NCBI GenBank assembly: GCA_037178675.1
Contig: JAYMGJ010000177.1
Location: 1 to 64,000, forward strand
Direction: 5' to 3'
DNA: 64,000 bases
From: Scleroderma bovista
Lineage: Eukaryota; Basidiomycota; Agaricomycetes; Boletales; Sclerodermataceae
A model generated the notes under the pieces. It was not told the DNA's origin. It worked only from the letters and a program-made list of their open reading frames with translations, and did no database searches. The translations under genes and the position numbers were made by a program. Below, piece by piece: positions 47,565 through 57,849 of this stretch. Each line of letters begins with the position of its first letter. Position 1 is the first letter of the stretch.

Positions 47565-47635
47565 TCCGCCAGCCCGTGTAGCATGGCCGATTGTCATCGT
47601 CCGCTGACCGTATAACACGGCCTACCCAGGTGCAT
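47565..47635 (-). repeat. Candidate right terminal inverted repeat of the KDZ element
   Basis: The complement reads ATGCACCTGGGTAGGCCGTG.. then TGACAATCGGCCATGCTACA (47577-47596), matching 29151-29225. The outer flanks do not match, which supports an end at this point. Confidence 0.45.
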
Positions 47636-49100
47636 GGGCTCGCCATGAACCACCACGGGCATGCCATACCACGTGACATCTGGCGGTCATGGCATGCCAC
47701 TGGCCTCGTCAACACTGCACTGTCCGATGACGCGACTTGTGCAAATTCAACCGTGGACTTCTCGCTAACGTCAACCGTAGTCTTCCTAAGGTAACAGCTG
47801 AGTGCTGCGCGAAGTGCTGAAGTGCTGCAGAATCCATTATCCCTACTAAGTAGTAACATTGACAGCTATGTATCTCCGTTACTAATTAGTAACATAAGCG
47901 GTGTCACCCAGGTGACAATGATAGGACTGCGGAAAGTGATGAGTGCCATATCTGTCGGCTTCTCCTTAGCACGGTGTGCAGTACTGAAAAGAGTGGACAA
48001 TATCAGCTGTAGACAGCAATAAGATCCTTGAACTCAGTGGGTTTATTTCTAAACTCCGCAGTCGCTCAGCGCTTGCGAGGTTCAGCGCCACTGACAAAAC
48101 CCATCTCTACAGTCGATTTCATATGTATATCCAACAATGGAGGATGGGAGGCTTCTAGAGTTGCAGGAGAGCGACCTGTACTTTTGGTAAGTTCTGCGTT
48201 CTTGACATCCAAACTGTGGTCGAACCCCCTGAGGAACCTTGAGTATCAGGCAGGCACTGGTGCCCTCTTGGAGTATCAGTTTGACGGATACAGCATGAAG
48301 TTGTCCAGCAGGCAACAATAATCACAATGAAATATACTGGGATGGGGATTTTATATGTTACTCGTTGGTATGATCCGCCATGTGCTACATGATGGTACTC
48401 ACTCGATCCCAGAACAATACCAATTATTGTACTCGTCTGCATGTGTGCGACGTCCTTGGATGGCACCGGGTTGACGGGACCGGCAGTGCTGCTATTGGTG
48501 CTACCAGTCGTTGAGAACATGGTGCTAATCATGCCGGTGGTCAGCCTCCTGTCCTCCCTTTTTATGCGCCACCCAGCGCAGCGTGGTGCCACACTACTGT
48601 ACCCCGGACAAGTGCTCCGGACTTTGCTATCATGCAATCGTCTATTCCACACTACTAGTAGCTGTGTGATTGGTCGCAATCTGTTGCAACCTAATGCTTA
48701 CATGATTGCCCAACGTCTCATACTGCAGATCACATTTCGAAGATTTGATTAGATCCCGACCTTTTGTGGTGCATGTCTACCGGGAAAGTGCCAAGTACAT
48801 GCAGTCAATATAAACAGGCATGCTTTCAATCAGTATTTCAGCATGTCCGTTGTCTTCATCATCAATAGCAGCTCCATGTCGCCCAAAATCATCATCCGAT
48901 TTGATTGGTTCCATATTTGATGTTGCACAACAAACATCAAAAAAAGATCGAAAGGCCATCACAGAGCGCAGCGGGCTTGTACAGCCGTACATCTGCTACT
49001 GCCCTTTTCCCCATCCAAGGAATGCCATGTGCACAGCACATAATCTTAAGTTCCCCCTAATTATATTTTTTTCCCTGTGAGGTTCTACTCCCATCGCGTG
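47636..49100. other. Region right of the KDZ element, no gene recognised
   Basis: A minus frame at 48155-48679 (174 codons) has a Ser/Thr-rich part followed by a short hydrophobic stretch (STIIGIVLGS), which could be an exon of a single-span membrane protein. There are no matching splice partners or known motifs. A minus frame at 48777-48992 is also unrecognised. No gene can be supported. Confidence 0.3.
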
Positions 49101-50630
49101 AAGATATGATATCTTAGTGCAAGATCTGGCGAGGGCAAGACAACGTGCAGTGGCTGAGGCCGGAGAAAGAACTTTAAATTTATGTATTTATCAAGATCCA
49201 GTCTTCATATACTCTCTGTAAGCTCATGCGGAACTCCTGCTGTGAGGACTTATGTAGATACAGCCACCTCCATCATATGTCTGTCAGGGTTTGAGAGCAG
49301 AAGACGGCGTCGCGATAGTCATTGTGCACAACAAATGGAATACAACAAGAGCACATGAACAGCTACCTTGTCCACGAGAAGGGAAACCTGGTATGGGAGG
49401 CCTGAGATATGTCAGGTGAGCAGGCCCAAGGGCCCCTGTGTGGCGGAACCCTCCCGGTTTGATCCTTGGCAAGGCTCAACGGGACAGGTCGGGATACGTT
49501 AGTACGCAATCCTCTTGTTGGGAAAATGGCATTCAAGCACCGGGTAAAGTGTGCGATAATACATACCAAATTTACTGACAACCATACATCGATTACCTTC
49601 TCCATACGTGAGAACATCTGCGGCTTGACTTATCGGCTTCTGCAAAGTACTTGAACATCAAATGCACCAGTTCAGTTGTCCGATCAAGGAAGTTGATGCC
49701 TGCTACTCCACTCAGGTACGCCGGCGTCTGCCTGTTGATTAGCATGGAGCCACAAGTGTGTAGCAGCGTAACAGGTCGCAAGCCCTGTTGATGATAACAT
49801 GCGTGCCACTAGTCACATCTTTCAAGAATTCTAGAACAATTCTAGAATGCTTTATTGTCCACTGAAATGAACTGTCTTTGACTCTTTGTGGCAAGGGATT
49901 TTTCTTTCATTCCTGTAACCGGAGAGGAGAAGTTCACCAAGGAGCTAGCCATGGAGTCGATTGGCTTATGATCTCTGTGCTAGACAGGTGGTACGGCTTC
50001 GGTTGTTGAATGCGCGGCCTCCCGATTGGTGGCCACCTCTTCCACATTGAGGTTGTTCAGACCAGCCAATCAAAAGTCTCAGAATGTTATCAAAATGCCT
50101 CCAACGACCAGGTACTAATTGAAGCGGTAATCCTTGGGTGATCAAAGCCCCCCCAAGAAAAGCGAGAGCAGAATCACTAAGGCACGGTCTGTGATAATAC
50201 TCACCTCATTAAGACGTGCGAGGCGATGAGAAGGGTGCCGGGGGGGCCCTCAACACCCGATCTTAGCGACTGAGTCAATCAAAATCTCCAACTCGGATGC
50301 TGCGAACAAAGTGACATTCTATGTAATCTGAACTTAGTGCCAGCCTTTGGCAGTGGCGGCCGGAAAAGTGCCATACGGGGAAGGCTGCGCCGTGCCCGGA
50401 AAGTGCGATGACATCACTGGTCACAGCCGTCACTCTCGTCACCACCAGCATCTCCGCGAACGCGTTGCTGTCAGGCCGCTTACTGTAACTTGATCGATCG
50501 GGTCAGGGGGGGCACGATATGCAATAGGCGTGACGAGGTGACTGCTACCGTTGGCCTACTATTGCCAATCAATGCAATAACTAAATAGTGGCGGTACTAG
50601 AGTAATGCGAGACAACCAAAGGGCGTGCGA
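49101..50630. other. Region with unrecognised minus-strand open frames
   Basis: Minus frames at 49284-49781 include DVWLSVNLVCIIAHFTRCLN and MRPVTLLHTCGSML, possibly exons of an unknown gene. I cannot join them convincingly. From 49850 to 50630 I see nothing. Confidence 0.25.
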
Positions 50631-50639
50631 AGGAAAGCG

Positions 50640-50960
50640 GGGAGGCGTGGAATGTGCATACTAGGCAGTGCCCACGAGAGAACTACTATGATGGAGTGAT
50701 AAATGAGAAAATAAAAGCGAAGCGCAAGACGAGAGAAGGAACGGTGATCGGGGAAGCACGATGTGGGATGATATGACATGACGGGAAGCTGTTGAATGTG
50801 TGTATGCAGTGCCCAAGAGAACTGTGAGAGTGATAAATGAGAAAATAGAAACGAAATGAAACGAAACGAATGGGATGCGGGAAACCGACGAAGCGCAAGA
50901 CAAGGGAGAAGGAACAGCACGATGTGTGATTATATGATATGATAGTACGATGGAATTGCG
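50640..50960. repeat. Imperfect ~145 bp tandem duplication downstream of the Crypton gene
   Basis: GTGATAAATGAGAAAATA(A/G)AA, GAAGCGCAAGAC and GCACGATGTG(G/T)GAT(G/T)ATATGA(C/T)ATGA occur twice in the same order (about 50660-50780 and 50815-50945). The reverse-complement frames are similar short Ser/Phe-rich artefacts. Confidence 0.6.
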
Positions 50961-50982
50961 TGGTGGGCGGGCGTTTGTGCTA

Positions 50983-53781
50983 CTACTCGCCAGCAGCCGG
51001 AGGGGAGACGGCTTGGGCCTCGTTCAAGAGGAAGCAATGGCGCTCCCTAGCGTCAGGATGGCATCTTCGCGCCCACTGGATCTCCTTGAGCAACTCCGAG
51101 TGGCTTTGAGCTAGCGCGCTTCCATAGGCCTTGTACCAGTCTTCTTCGTTCTCCTTGAACCTGGAATGTTGTGTGAAATCAGTGAGTGAAGCGAGGGGGG
51201 ACGACCGACTTACACATGGAGGAACTCCTTGGCGACGATGCTCTGCTGGTGGTACAAGGCGTTGAATTTCTGCCGGTTCCGTCCGTTGTAGTAATGGGAC
51301 GGCCAGTCTTTTAGAGGCATTGTGAGACGGAGCCTGGGCTCCCCCACCGTCCAGTGCCGCACGATGTCTCTCCATGCCTCCAATCGTGGCGTCCTCCCGC
51401 CATTTGCGAGCTTGACTGGGACGTGTGGGATGACAAGATCCATGGGCGGAGCGTCCGTGGTCCTCCAGGCGCCCACAAGCGAAGGGAGCAGCACGGGAGC
51501 AGTGATGTTTGCACCCGCTGCTGGTGCTGGACAAGGGATCGTCGCATTGGGGGTCGACAGCGACAGTCCGGGAGCCCGTACTGCTGCTTGTACAGCGCAT
51601 GTCAGCTGGGGGCCAGTGGCGAGTGGTTGCGACAGCACAGCGGCCCTTGGGATCGGTGGATGGACAATAATAGTCTGGCCGGATGAATGACGATGGGCTG
51701 GTGGATGGAATAGTGGTCAGCCGTCGTTGCTCGGGGTGGTGTGAGTAGTTGTGCACTCACTGTTCGTGTCCTGAGCAGACGCCAGTGTCCCAAGGCTGGG
51801 TGCGAGCCTGTTGTTGATCAGGTTAGTCACATCACTGAACTTCTGGCACATATCCTCCAACATCGCAGCTTGTGACTCGCCAATGGTCATTACAGCTTTT
51901 TGCAGTGCGGCGACATTCACCGTCAGTGCCGCATGTGCCATGCGAAATTCCTCCGTAGATGCTGGCCAGAGGAGTGCAGCCTCGCCAGCAAAAGAGGCAG
52001 TGGCCTCATGCGATGTGGGCCCCAGTGCGTCGCTGAAGTCGGTCTCGTACACATGGAGCTCATCGAGCAGATACCGCATCAAGGTGTCATTCTGGGGGGG
52101 AGAAGCAAAAAAAAAAAGCAAGGTCAGCAGTTTGGAACGTGGTGATGTACCGAGATAGGAAGGAGAATGGTCCGGCCTATCTGACTCGATCTGCAAGTAC
52201 CCACCTGCTCACCCTCTGCCCATCCGCCCCAGAAACGAACGCACTGGAGGGACCATCGCTCGCCTAACGGGGCGCTCATGAATCGGTACTGTGCGCCACC
52301 ACGGCGGAAGCAATGCGTTGAGTACTTCCCTGGTATCTTAGCCCCGTCCACTGCAGCATTGATTTCCTTCTGCACTAGGTCGTGCGAGAGTGCCTCCCCC
52401 GGCAGGAGGACGCCACTGCCTCCCAGCGCAGGAAACAGGAAGTCCCCCGCTTCCATAGCGCGGCCAAGGTGGACGTGCTTGACCCAGTTCATCCAGAAAA
52501 GGACCCAGAAGAAGGGATCGCACGCCCTTCCCATATCTGGGCGTGGATAAATCTTGTAGTGGTTACCTGGTGAGTGCAGTGAGGTCTAGATGGTAGCTAC
52601 TACTAAAGCGGGCGGACGCACTGCGCTGGTGAATGTCCCTTCCCCCCTTATCGCTCTTCCTCTGCCACCCCTTCCGATTGCTCAAATAGATTTCGAAGTA
52701 GACGTGCAGGTCGCTTATCGTAAGTGACCCTTCCTCACCTTGTAGATACTTCAGGAACACGCCGTTTACAGCGTGGATGTCCTCCATGGTGATGTCGCTG
52801 CACTTCAACTTCACCAGCTCGAAGTTCCTAGTGGCGAATTAGAGCAACATTGACTCACTGACACTGGAAATGAACTGTGCACATACCTCGTCCAGATTGT
52901 AAATGCAACGGCGCAGAAGGCAAGGTGTTCCACCTTCCGCGTGGTCTCCTTGTCCAGGGTGCCTCCATCGGGCGGTGACCCCAATCTGGTCATCAGGAAA
53001 CGAAGGTGGTTGAACGTGGCATCAAGCGGGTACTTGGATGCAGCCCAGGTGAGCATGCGGTCCATATATTCTTTCGTCATTGCTCCCGAATGCGTGCGCT
53101 GACTTCCTCCGGCATTGATCTTGTGTCTGATTGACGCAACGGTGTCAATGACATCGACAGAAAGGACCGGGTTGCCCTCATATCGACCTCGCAACTCGTT
53201 GTAGTGCCATTTGTCGCGGAACGTACCACAACTGTCGCTATCAAGACATTTACTTTTGTCAGTGACCACTACCAGGAATAAGGTTGCCGCATTACTAACG
53301 CTTCGTCCCACATCATCTTAAACGCAGCTCGGATCCCGTCGATGGTGCTCTGACCGGAAGGCTTTACCTCGGCGAAGCCTTTCCACCCAAGATAAATGGA
53401 TAGGGCTTGGTCCGAGCACTCGTTTGGATGGCGTTCGAATGCATTCCTGAATGCAGGCTTGTGGTAGATTTCCGAGCCCTCTCCAGGATGAGTTGCAACG
53501 GACAAGGTGCCGTCCGCTGCATAGTGGCTCTGCAACCACTGGCGTGCCTGTTTGATATGTCTCTCGTAGACTTCCCTCGTCTTTGGTGCTAGACAGTGAG
53601 TTTGTTTGCTATCTTCTTTTACCTGTTGGGCCTCTTGTAGGTTTGGCAGGTCCTTCACAGCAGGTTCCTTCTGCTTCCTCCCGGGTTTTTCAGGGGGCCT
53701 TTCAGGAGACACAGGTGGGGAATTCCAGTCTGTGGCTGGTGTTTGCAGCCGGGCCATTGCAGGATGGTGAGGTAGGAGCAA
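50983..53781 (-). CDS. Crypton-type tyrosine recombinase with GCR1_C-like tail
   Basis: This is a transposon recombinase that would integrate circular DNA through a tyrosine-DNA link. The start is MLLPHHPAMARLQTP at 53781 or MARLQTP at 53757. The core-binding part is KTREVYERHIKQARQWLQSH. The catalytic part has Arg in WTR joined over an intron to NFELVKLKCSDI, then HCFRRGGAQYRF (HxxR), VRFWGGWAEGEQ, and, over an intron, TLMRYLLDELHVYE with the likely nucleophile Tyr. A long linker leads to a GCR1_C-like DNA-binding domain: LEAWRDIVRHWTVGEPRLRL, MPLKDWPSHYYNGRNRQKFN and SIVAKEFLHV. It ends PPAAGE at 50983. About seven exons with consensus ends. I saw no stop inside domains. Whether mobile is unknown, since Cryptons lack long terminal repeats. 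Confidence 0.75.
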
Positions 53782-54109
53782 GGGTCGGTAGTGTCAATTT
53801 CATATGATTTTTCTACATACTCTGCCTGCTCATACCTAGCAGTCATTTTGTCCATAACACAATAATGCTTTGTATTCAGCTCGAAGCATCAGGCATATGG
53901 CAGTACAGTACAGTGTCATATCATGCTAGTTAAAAAAATAGCTACTCCTCGCCTGTCAGGTCAATGACCTCAGTGTCAAAAGATGGTACCTCCATGGAAA
54001 GGTCAATCAATGCCCCCTCAGGCATGCTCCTCGCGTCCTCACCCACTGAAAGTTCCGTACTAGTGGACTGTGTCATTCCCAACACAAGTGAAAGGAAGTC
54101 CAGAGTGAC
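53782..54109. promoter_or_regulatory. 5' region of the Crypton gene
   Basis: AT-rich stretch upstream of the minus-strand recombinase, with no gene. Short frames crossing it lack features. It ends at the start of the minisatellite. Confidence 0.3.
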
Positions 54110-54850
54110 ATGAAAATAATTTTAGAAAAGAGCGTCCATACTATACAAGATGGGATGCAAATCGGATGGACGGCGGTGTTGTCGCAGCGAGGAACAGAGC
54201 AATTGATTTTAGAAAAGGGGGTCCGTCATGCTATACAAGATGGGATGCAAATCGGATTGACGGTGGTGAGCAGAGCGGTTGATTTTAGAAAAGGGCGTCC
54301 GTATTATACAAGATGGGATGCAAATCAGATGGACGGCGGTGTTGTTGCAGTGAGGAGCAGAGCGATTGATTTTAGAAAAGGGCGCCCATACTATACAAGA
54401 TGGGATGCAAATCGGATTGACGGCGGTGAGCAGAGCGGTTGATTTTAGAAAAGGGCGTCCGTACTATACAAGATGGGATGCAAATCGGATTGACGGCGGT
54501 GTTGTTGCAGTGAGGAGCAGAGCGATTGGTTTTAGAAAAGGGCGCCCGTACTATACAAGATGGGATGCAAATCGGATTGACGGCGGTGAGCAGAGCAATT
54601 GATTTTAGAAAAGGGCGTCCGTACTATACAAGATGGGATGCAAATCGGATTGACGGCGGTGTTGTTGCAGTGAGGAGCAGAGCGATTGGTTTTAGAAAAG
54701 GGCGCCCGTACTATACAAGATGGGATGCAAATCGGATTGACGGCGGTGAGCAGAGCAATTGATTTTAGAAAAGGGCGTCCGTACTATACAAGATGGGATG
54801 CAAATCGGATGGATGGCGGTGTTGTCGCAGCAAGGAGCAGAGCGATTCAT
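54110..54850 (+). repeat. Composite minisatellite, 73 + 87 bp alternating units
   Basis: TATACAAGATGGGATGCAAA occurs nine times. The word TGGGATGCAA starts at 54151, 54241, 54314, 54401, 54474, 54561, 54634, 54721 and 54794, so spacings alternate 73 and 87 (90 in the first), a 160 base higher-order unit. The longer unit adds GTTGTTGCAGTGAGGAGCAG. The short unit has GTGAGCAGAGC in its place. Copies are nearly identical, which suggests recent amplification. Open frames across it repeat because of unit length and need not be translated. Confidence 0.9.
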
Positions 54851-55049
54851 AGTGGACGTTGAACAGGATCAAACGCCCAACAGCATTCCCTGCCACGAGT
54901 TGTACCACGCTGTTGGCCCACATCCCCAGGAACGTTCACCTGCTGTTGCTGTCGGGTGTGCGAACGAAGTCTAACGAGTCAGACAATGAAGAGGCGAAAA
55001 AAGGGAATGGTTGCAGCACCTACAGAGTTAACAACTTTGTCTGCATTAT

Positions 55050-55283
55050 TCAGTCACACTTCTGTTCTTCGTGGCGGCTCTGAAGCCCTGCCAGGGGTAG
55101 GGGATAGTACATCATAACATAGGCAAGGGAGACTCCAGGTCGTCCCTGTGCGCCTGCTGAACGGCCAAGTGAGTATTGATGAGCTACCAGCAAGCCACTC
55201 TCCCAAACCTTCACCAGCATCGTGGCCGTGATGCCTTTCCCGAAGTTGGCCTCACAATTTAAGAGGTACACTATGTATCCCAT
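55050..55283 (-). pseudogene. Casein kinase 1 3'-end fragment (second copy)
   Basis: The minus reading includes VSLAYVMMYYPLPLAGLQSR with EEQKCD, matching the CK1 stretch that ends LAYVLMYF..GLKAATKKQKYD. It starts within the gene and lacks catalytic motifs. It is a truncated duplicate of the end of the neighbouring copy. Confidence 0.5.
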
Positions 55284-55295
55284 CGCCAGCCCTCG

Positions 55296-56963
55296 TCAAG
55301 AAGAACCCCCATTGGTGTTTTTCCCTACAACAATGTCAAAGGCAATGCAACATGAAATAAGTCCAGGCTCGCCGTCGACTCTGAGGTTCTGGAAGCTTTG
55401 AGGCCTTTCCAGGGGGGGAGCACCACAGGGGTAGTACATCAGAACATAAGCAAGGGACTCTGGGTCATCCTTGCATGCCTGCTCGACACCCAGGTGAGTA
55501 TTGATGGACATATAACAAGCGGTACCCGTAGGATTCTTGTTCTCTCTGTATGGAATATAAAGATGCATCTTAGGGTCACGGAACTTCTTAGCAAGACCGT
55601 TGTTGACCTACTTGATTGGCTTACCAGCGCCCATCAAGAAATCAATTTGATATCGCGGTGGACAGAACCACCGGAATAGATGTACTCTGAGGTATCTGTT
55701 TGGAGCTATGAGTAACAGGGGAAGACGGCAAGCAATGGGACTCACTAATTGATTGGCGAGTAAAAGGACAGTTTTGAGGCTGGACTTCCTGTTGCAGAAG
55801 TTGAAAAGATCTTCGAGAGACGGGCCCAAAAGATCGAGGACCATCGCATTATAGTCGCATCCAGTGCCGAACCATCGAAAAAAGGGTCCACCGCCGACGC
55901 CAGCCAGCGTCTTGCAGATTTTGGACCCATACTCCAGCTAGGGATGCTTGGCCTTTCCCCTGAGATGATATTGACCCCAAGATAAATATCACCTGGACGG
56001 GGGGTGAGCGAGCGCAAACGTTGAGATAACAATAGCACATACCAAAAGAACTGGAGCCAATCAAATTATTGCCAGTACTTGCCACCAACGAAGGGATCGA
56101 GTCTGTGAGCGGGACTTTCTGCTATGGTTATAGTGCAGGAAGGTGAGGGGGGTGAGCGAGCACAAATGTCATGAGATAGCGACAGCACATACCAAAAGAA
56201 CCAGAGCTAATGTTTTTTCTGTGCCTATACTTGCCGCCAACACAGAGATCGGGTCTGTGAGCAGGACTTTCTGCTGTGGTTGTAGTACAGGAAGGTGAGG
56301 GGGGTGAGCGAGCGCAAATGTTTGTGAGACAGCAACAGCACATACCGCAAGAACCCGAGCCAATCTTCTTTCCGAGCCTATACTTGCTGCCGGAGAGGAG
56401 ATCAGGTCTGTGAGCGAAACTTTCTGCCATGGTTGTAGTGCAGGAAGGTGAGGGGGGTGAGCGAGCGCAAATGTCATGAGATAGCGACAGCACATACCAA
56501 AAGAACCGGAGCTAATGTTCTTTCTGTGCCTATACTTGCCACCAACACGGAGATCAGGTCTGTGAGCAGGACTTTCTGCCGTGGTTGTAGTGCAGGAAGG
56601 TGAGGGGGTGAGCGAGCACAAATGTCATGAGATAGCGACAGCACATACCAAAAGAACCAGAGCAAGGTGAGGTGGGTGAGCGAGCGCAAACATTTGTGAG
56701 ACAGCGACAGCACATACCGCAAGAACCCGAGCCGATCTTCTTTCCGAGCCTATACTTGCCGCCAGAGAGGAGATCAGGTCTGTGAGCGGGACTTTCTGCC
56801 ATAGTTGTAGTGCAGGAAGGTGAGGGGAGTGAGCGAGCACAAACGTTGTGAGACAGCGATAGCACATACCACAAGAGCCCGAGCCAATCTTCTTTCCGAG
56901 CCTATACTTGCCGCTGACGAGGAGATCGGGTCTGTGAGCGGGACTTTCTGCCATGGTTGTAGT
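55296..56963 (-). pseudogene. Casein kinase 1-like gene with six tandem copies of exon 1
   Basis: CK1 is a Ser/Thr kinase. Exon 1 (MAESPAHRPDL.., KYRLGKKIGSGSCG, start of the glycine loop) occurs six times upstream of a single exon 2 (GDIYLGVNIISG) whose body is frameshifted. It reads on through [20 protein letters not shown] and [12 protein letters not shown], then breaks. FLMGAGK is visible, HRD and DFG are lost or out of frame, and later [40 protein letters not shown] and VLMYY. ATG is kept in copies at 56954, 56802 and 56430, and changed to ACG, ACA and ATA at 56582, 56275 and 56123. I infer a dead duplicate from an expanded CK1 family. Confidence 0.75.
56070..56963 (-). repeat. Six-copy tandem repeat of CK1 exon 1 plus intron
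   Basis: Start-codon positions are 56954, 56802, 56582, 56430, 56275 and 56123, giving steps of 152, 220, 152, 155 and 152 bases. Each unit holds about 80-90 bases of exon, a GTATGTGCTGTCGCTGTCTC donor and CTCACC..CTTCCTGCACTACAAC before the next start. Two sequence types alternate (KKIGSGSCG and KNISSGSFG), pointing to duplication of a two-unit block. The 220 step contains an extra intron piece. Confidence 0.85.
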
Positions 56964-57205
56964 GCAAGAAGGTGAGGGAGCTGGACGGGGATGAGTTCTG
57001 ATACACAAGCAGAGCTAAAATAGGAATGAAGGGCTGGAGGGGGCGTGGAGAGCAGCGTGGACATTGCACCTCGATTTCTTCAGTCGCCTCCATCCTGTTT
57101 TGCTGTGCAGAGCCAGTCATCTGCAAGATTAACCACGAGGCAGGGGGTGGTTGCTTGAGGCACTGGCTGTTGTGCGTGATGTCAATGGAAAATAACGGAG
57201 AATGG
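56964..57205. other. Gap between the CK1 array and the cyclin locus
   Basis: Sequence upstream of the first CK1 exon copy; it may hold its promoter. No other feature was seen. Confidence 0.3.
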
Positions 57206-57211
57206 ACTCAC

Positions 57212-57846
57212 CAAATGAAAAATAAAATAAAATGCACAGTCAAAGTCACTGGATCGATGTTGAACTCCTGGAGAATAGCGGTAAAATGGTGGGGGGAGGA
57301 CTCACCAAATGAAAATGAACAGTGCAGTCAAAGTTGCTGGATCAACGATTAACTCCCACTCCAGATACTGGCACATCTCTCTCTCCATCCGGTTGATTTT
57401 CCTCAGCTGGAACATCCCCTGGGCGAGGCGGCGATCAGCTCGAATGTGTATCATCGCAGATGACCTTACATGAACACGGAGACAAACAAGCGATGACCCA
57501 ATGATCCCCATGAGGCGGGAAAATGCGCCTTCGGTACCTGGAGTGCTGCAAAGGTGAGTGAGGGGTGTAGTTTCGAGCAGTGGAGGGCGTACGCGATAAA
57601 ATAGGGCAGCTTCACCGTCGAGCCCGAGGAGGACGGCGGCAACTCCGGGCAGGTGAGTAGGTGGGTGAGAAACTTGGCGCACAGGCACAATATGTGCTCG
57701 TGGCCATAGTAGAAGGGGTCAGGTTGCCGTGAAACGGACACCGCCGATTGGGATTTCTGGTCGGCATGTTGGAAGGGGTAGGGATAGCCTATCTGATGGA
57801 AGAGGTGATAATGGATTGATATCAGTACAACTCTGAAAGGGCTCAT
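57212..57846 (-). CDS. PCL-type cyclin fragment with duplicated exon
   Basis: The reading matches the cyclin-N domain of basidiomycete Pho85-type cyclins: SAVSVSRQPDPFYYGHEHIL, CAKFLTHLLTCPELPP, VKLPYFIAYALHCSKLHPSL, then over an intron LAQGMFQLRKINRMEREMCQ and YLEWELIVDPATLT. Such cyclins bind and direct cyclin-dependent kinases. The 3' end of this exon (57306) is followed by an intron and a second diverged copy (57267-57212, EFNIDPVTLTVHF) with the same donor GTGAGTCC. No further family residues follow, so the protein is probably cut short. The true start may be in an exon upstream of 57846. Confidence 0.6.
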
Positions 57847-57849
57847 CGC

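Larger units (their letters stand above)
29151..47635. mobile_element. Large KDZ-type DNA transposon with TET/JBP gene (limits provisional)
   Basis: The region holds a KDZ transposase, a TET/JBP oxygenase and at least three other genes amid GGCACAA-type motif arrays. Candidate terminal inverted repeats are ATGCACCTG (29151-29159) to about 29225 and its complement at about 47565-47635; both share TGACAATCGGCC(A/G)TGCTACA. No target duplication was seen, so the ends could be wrong by tens to hundreds of bases. Linked KDZ and TET/JBP genes are known from agaricomycetes; the content and layout here are read from this sequence. Confidence 0.6.

Noticed and set aside
29151..47635. Interpretation of the direct repeats at 29.5 and 46.5 kb as LTRs of a giant retroelement
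   Set aside because: No reverse transcriptase, integrase or gag lies between them, LTR-type termini and duplications are missing, and the gene content is that of a KDZ DNA transposon.
50600..50920. 107-codon minus frame downstream of the Crypton
   Set aside because: It spans a tandem duplication, is Ser/Phe-rich and has no conserved features.
54110..54974. Repeat-protein gene across the minisatellite (frames of 70-110 codons)
   Set aside because: Frames break at the 73/87 alternation and change between units. No start context or flanking coding sequence.
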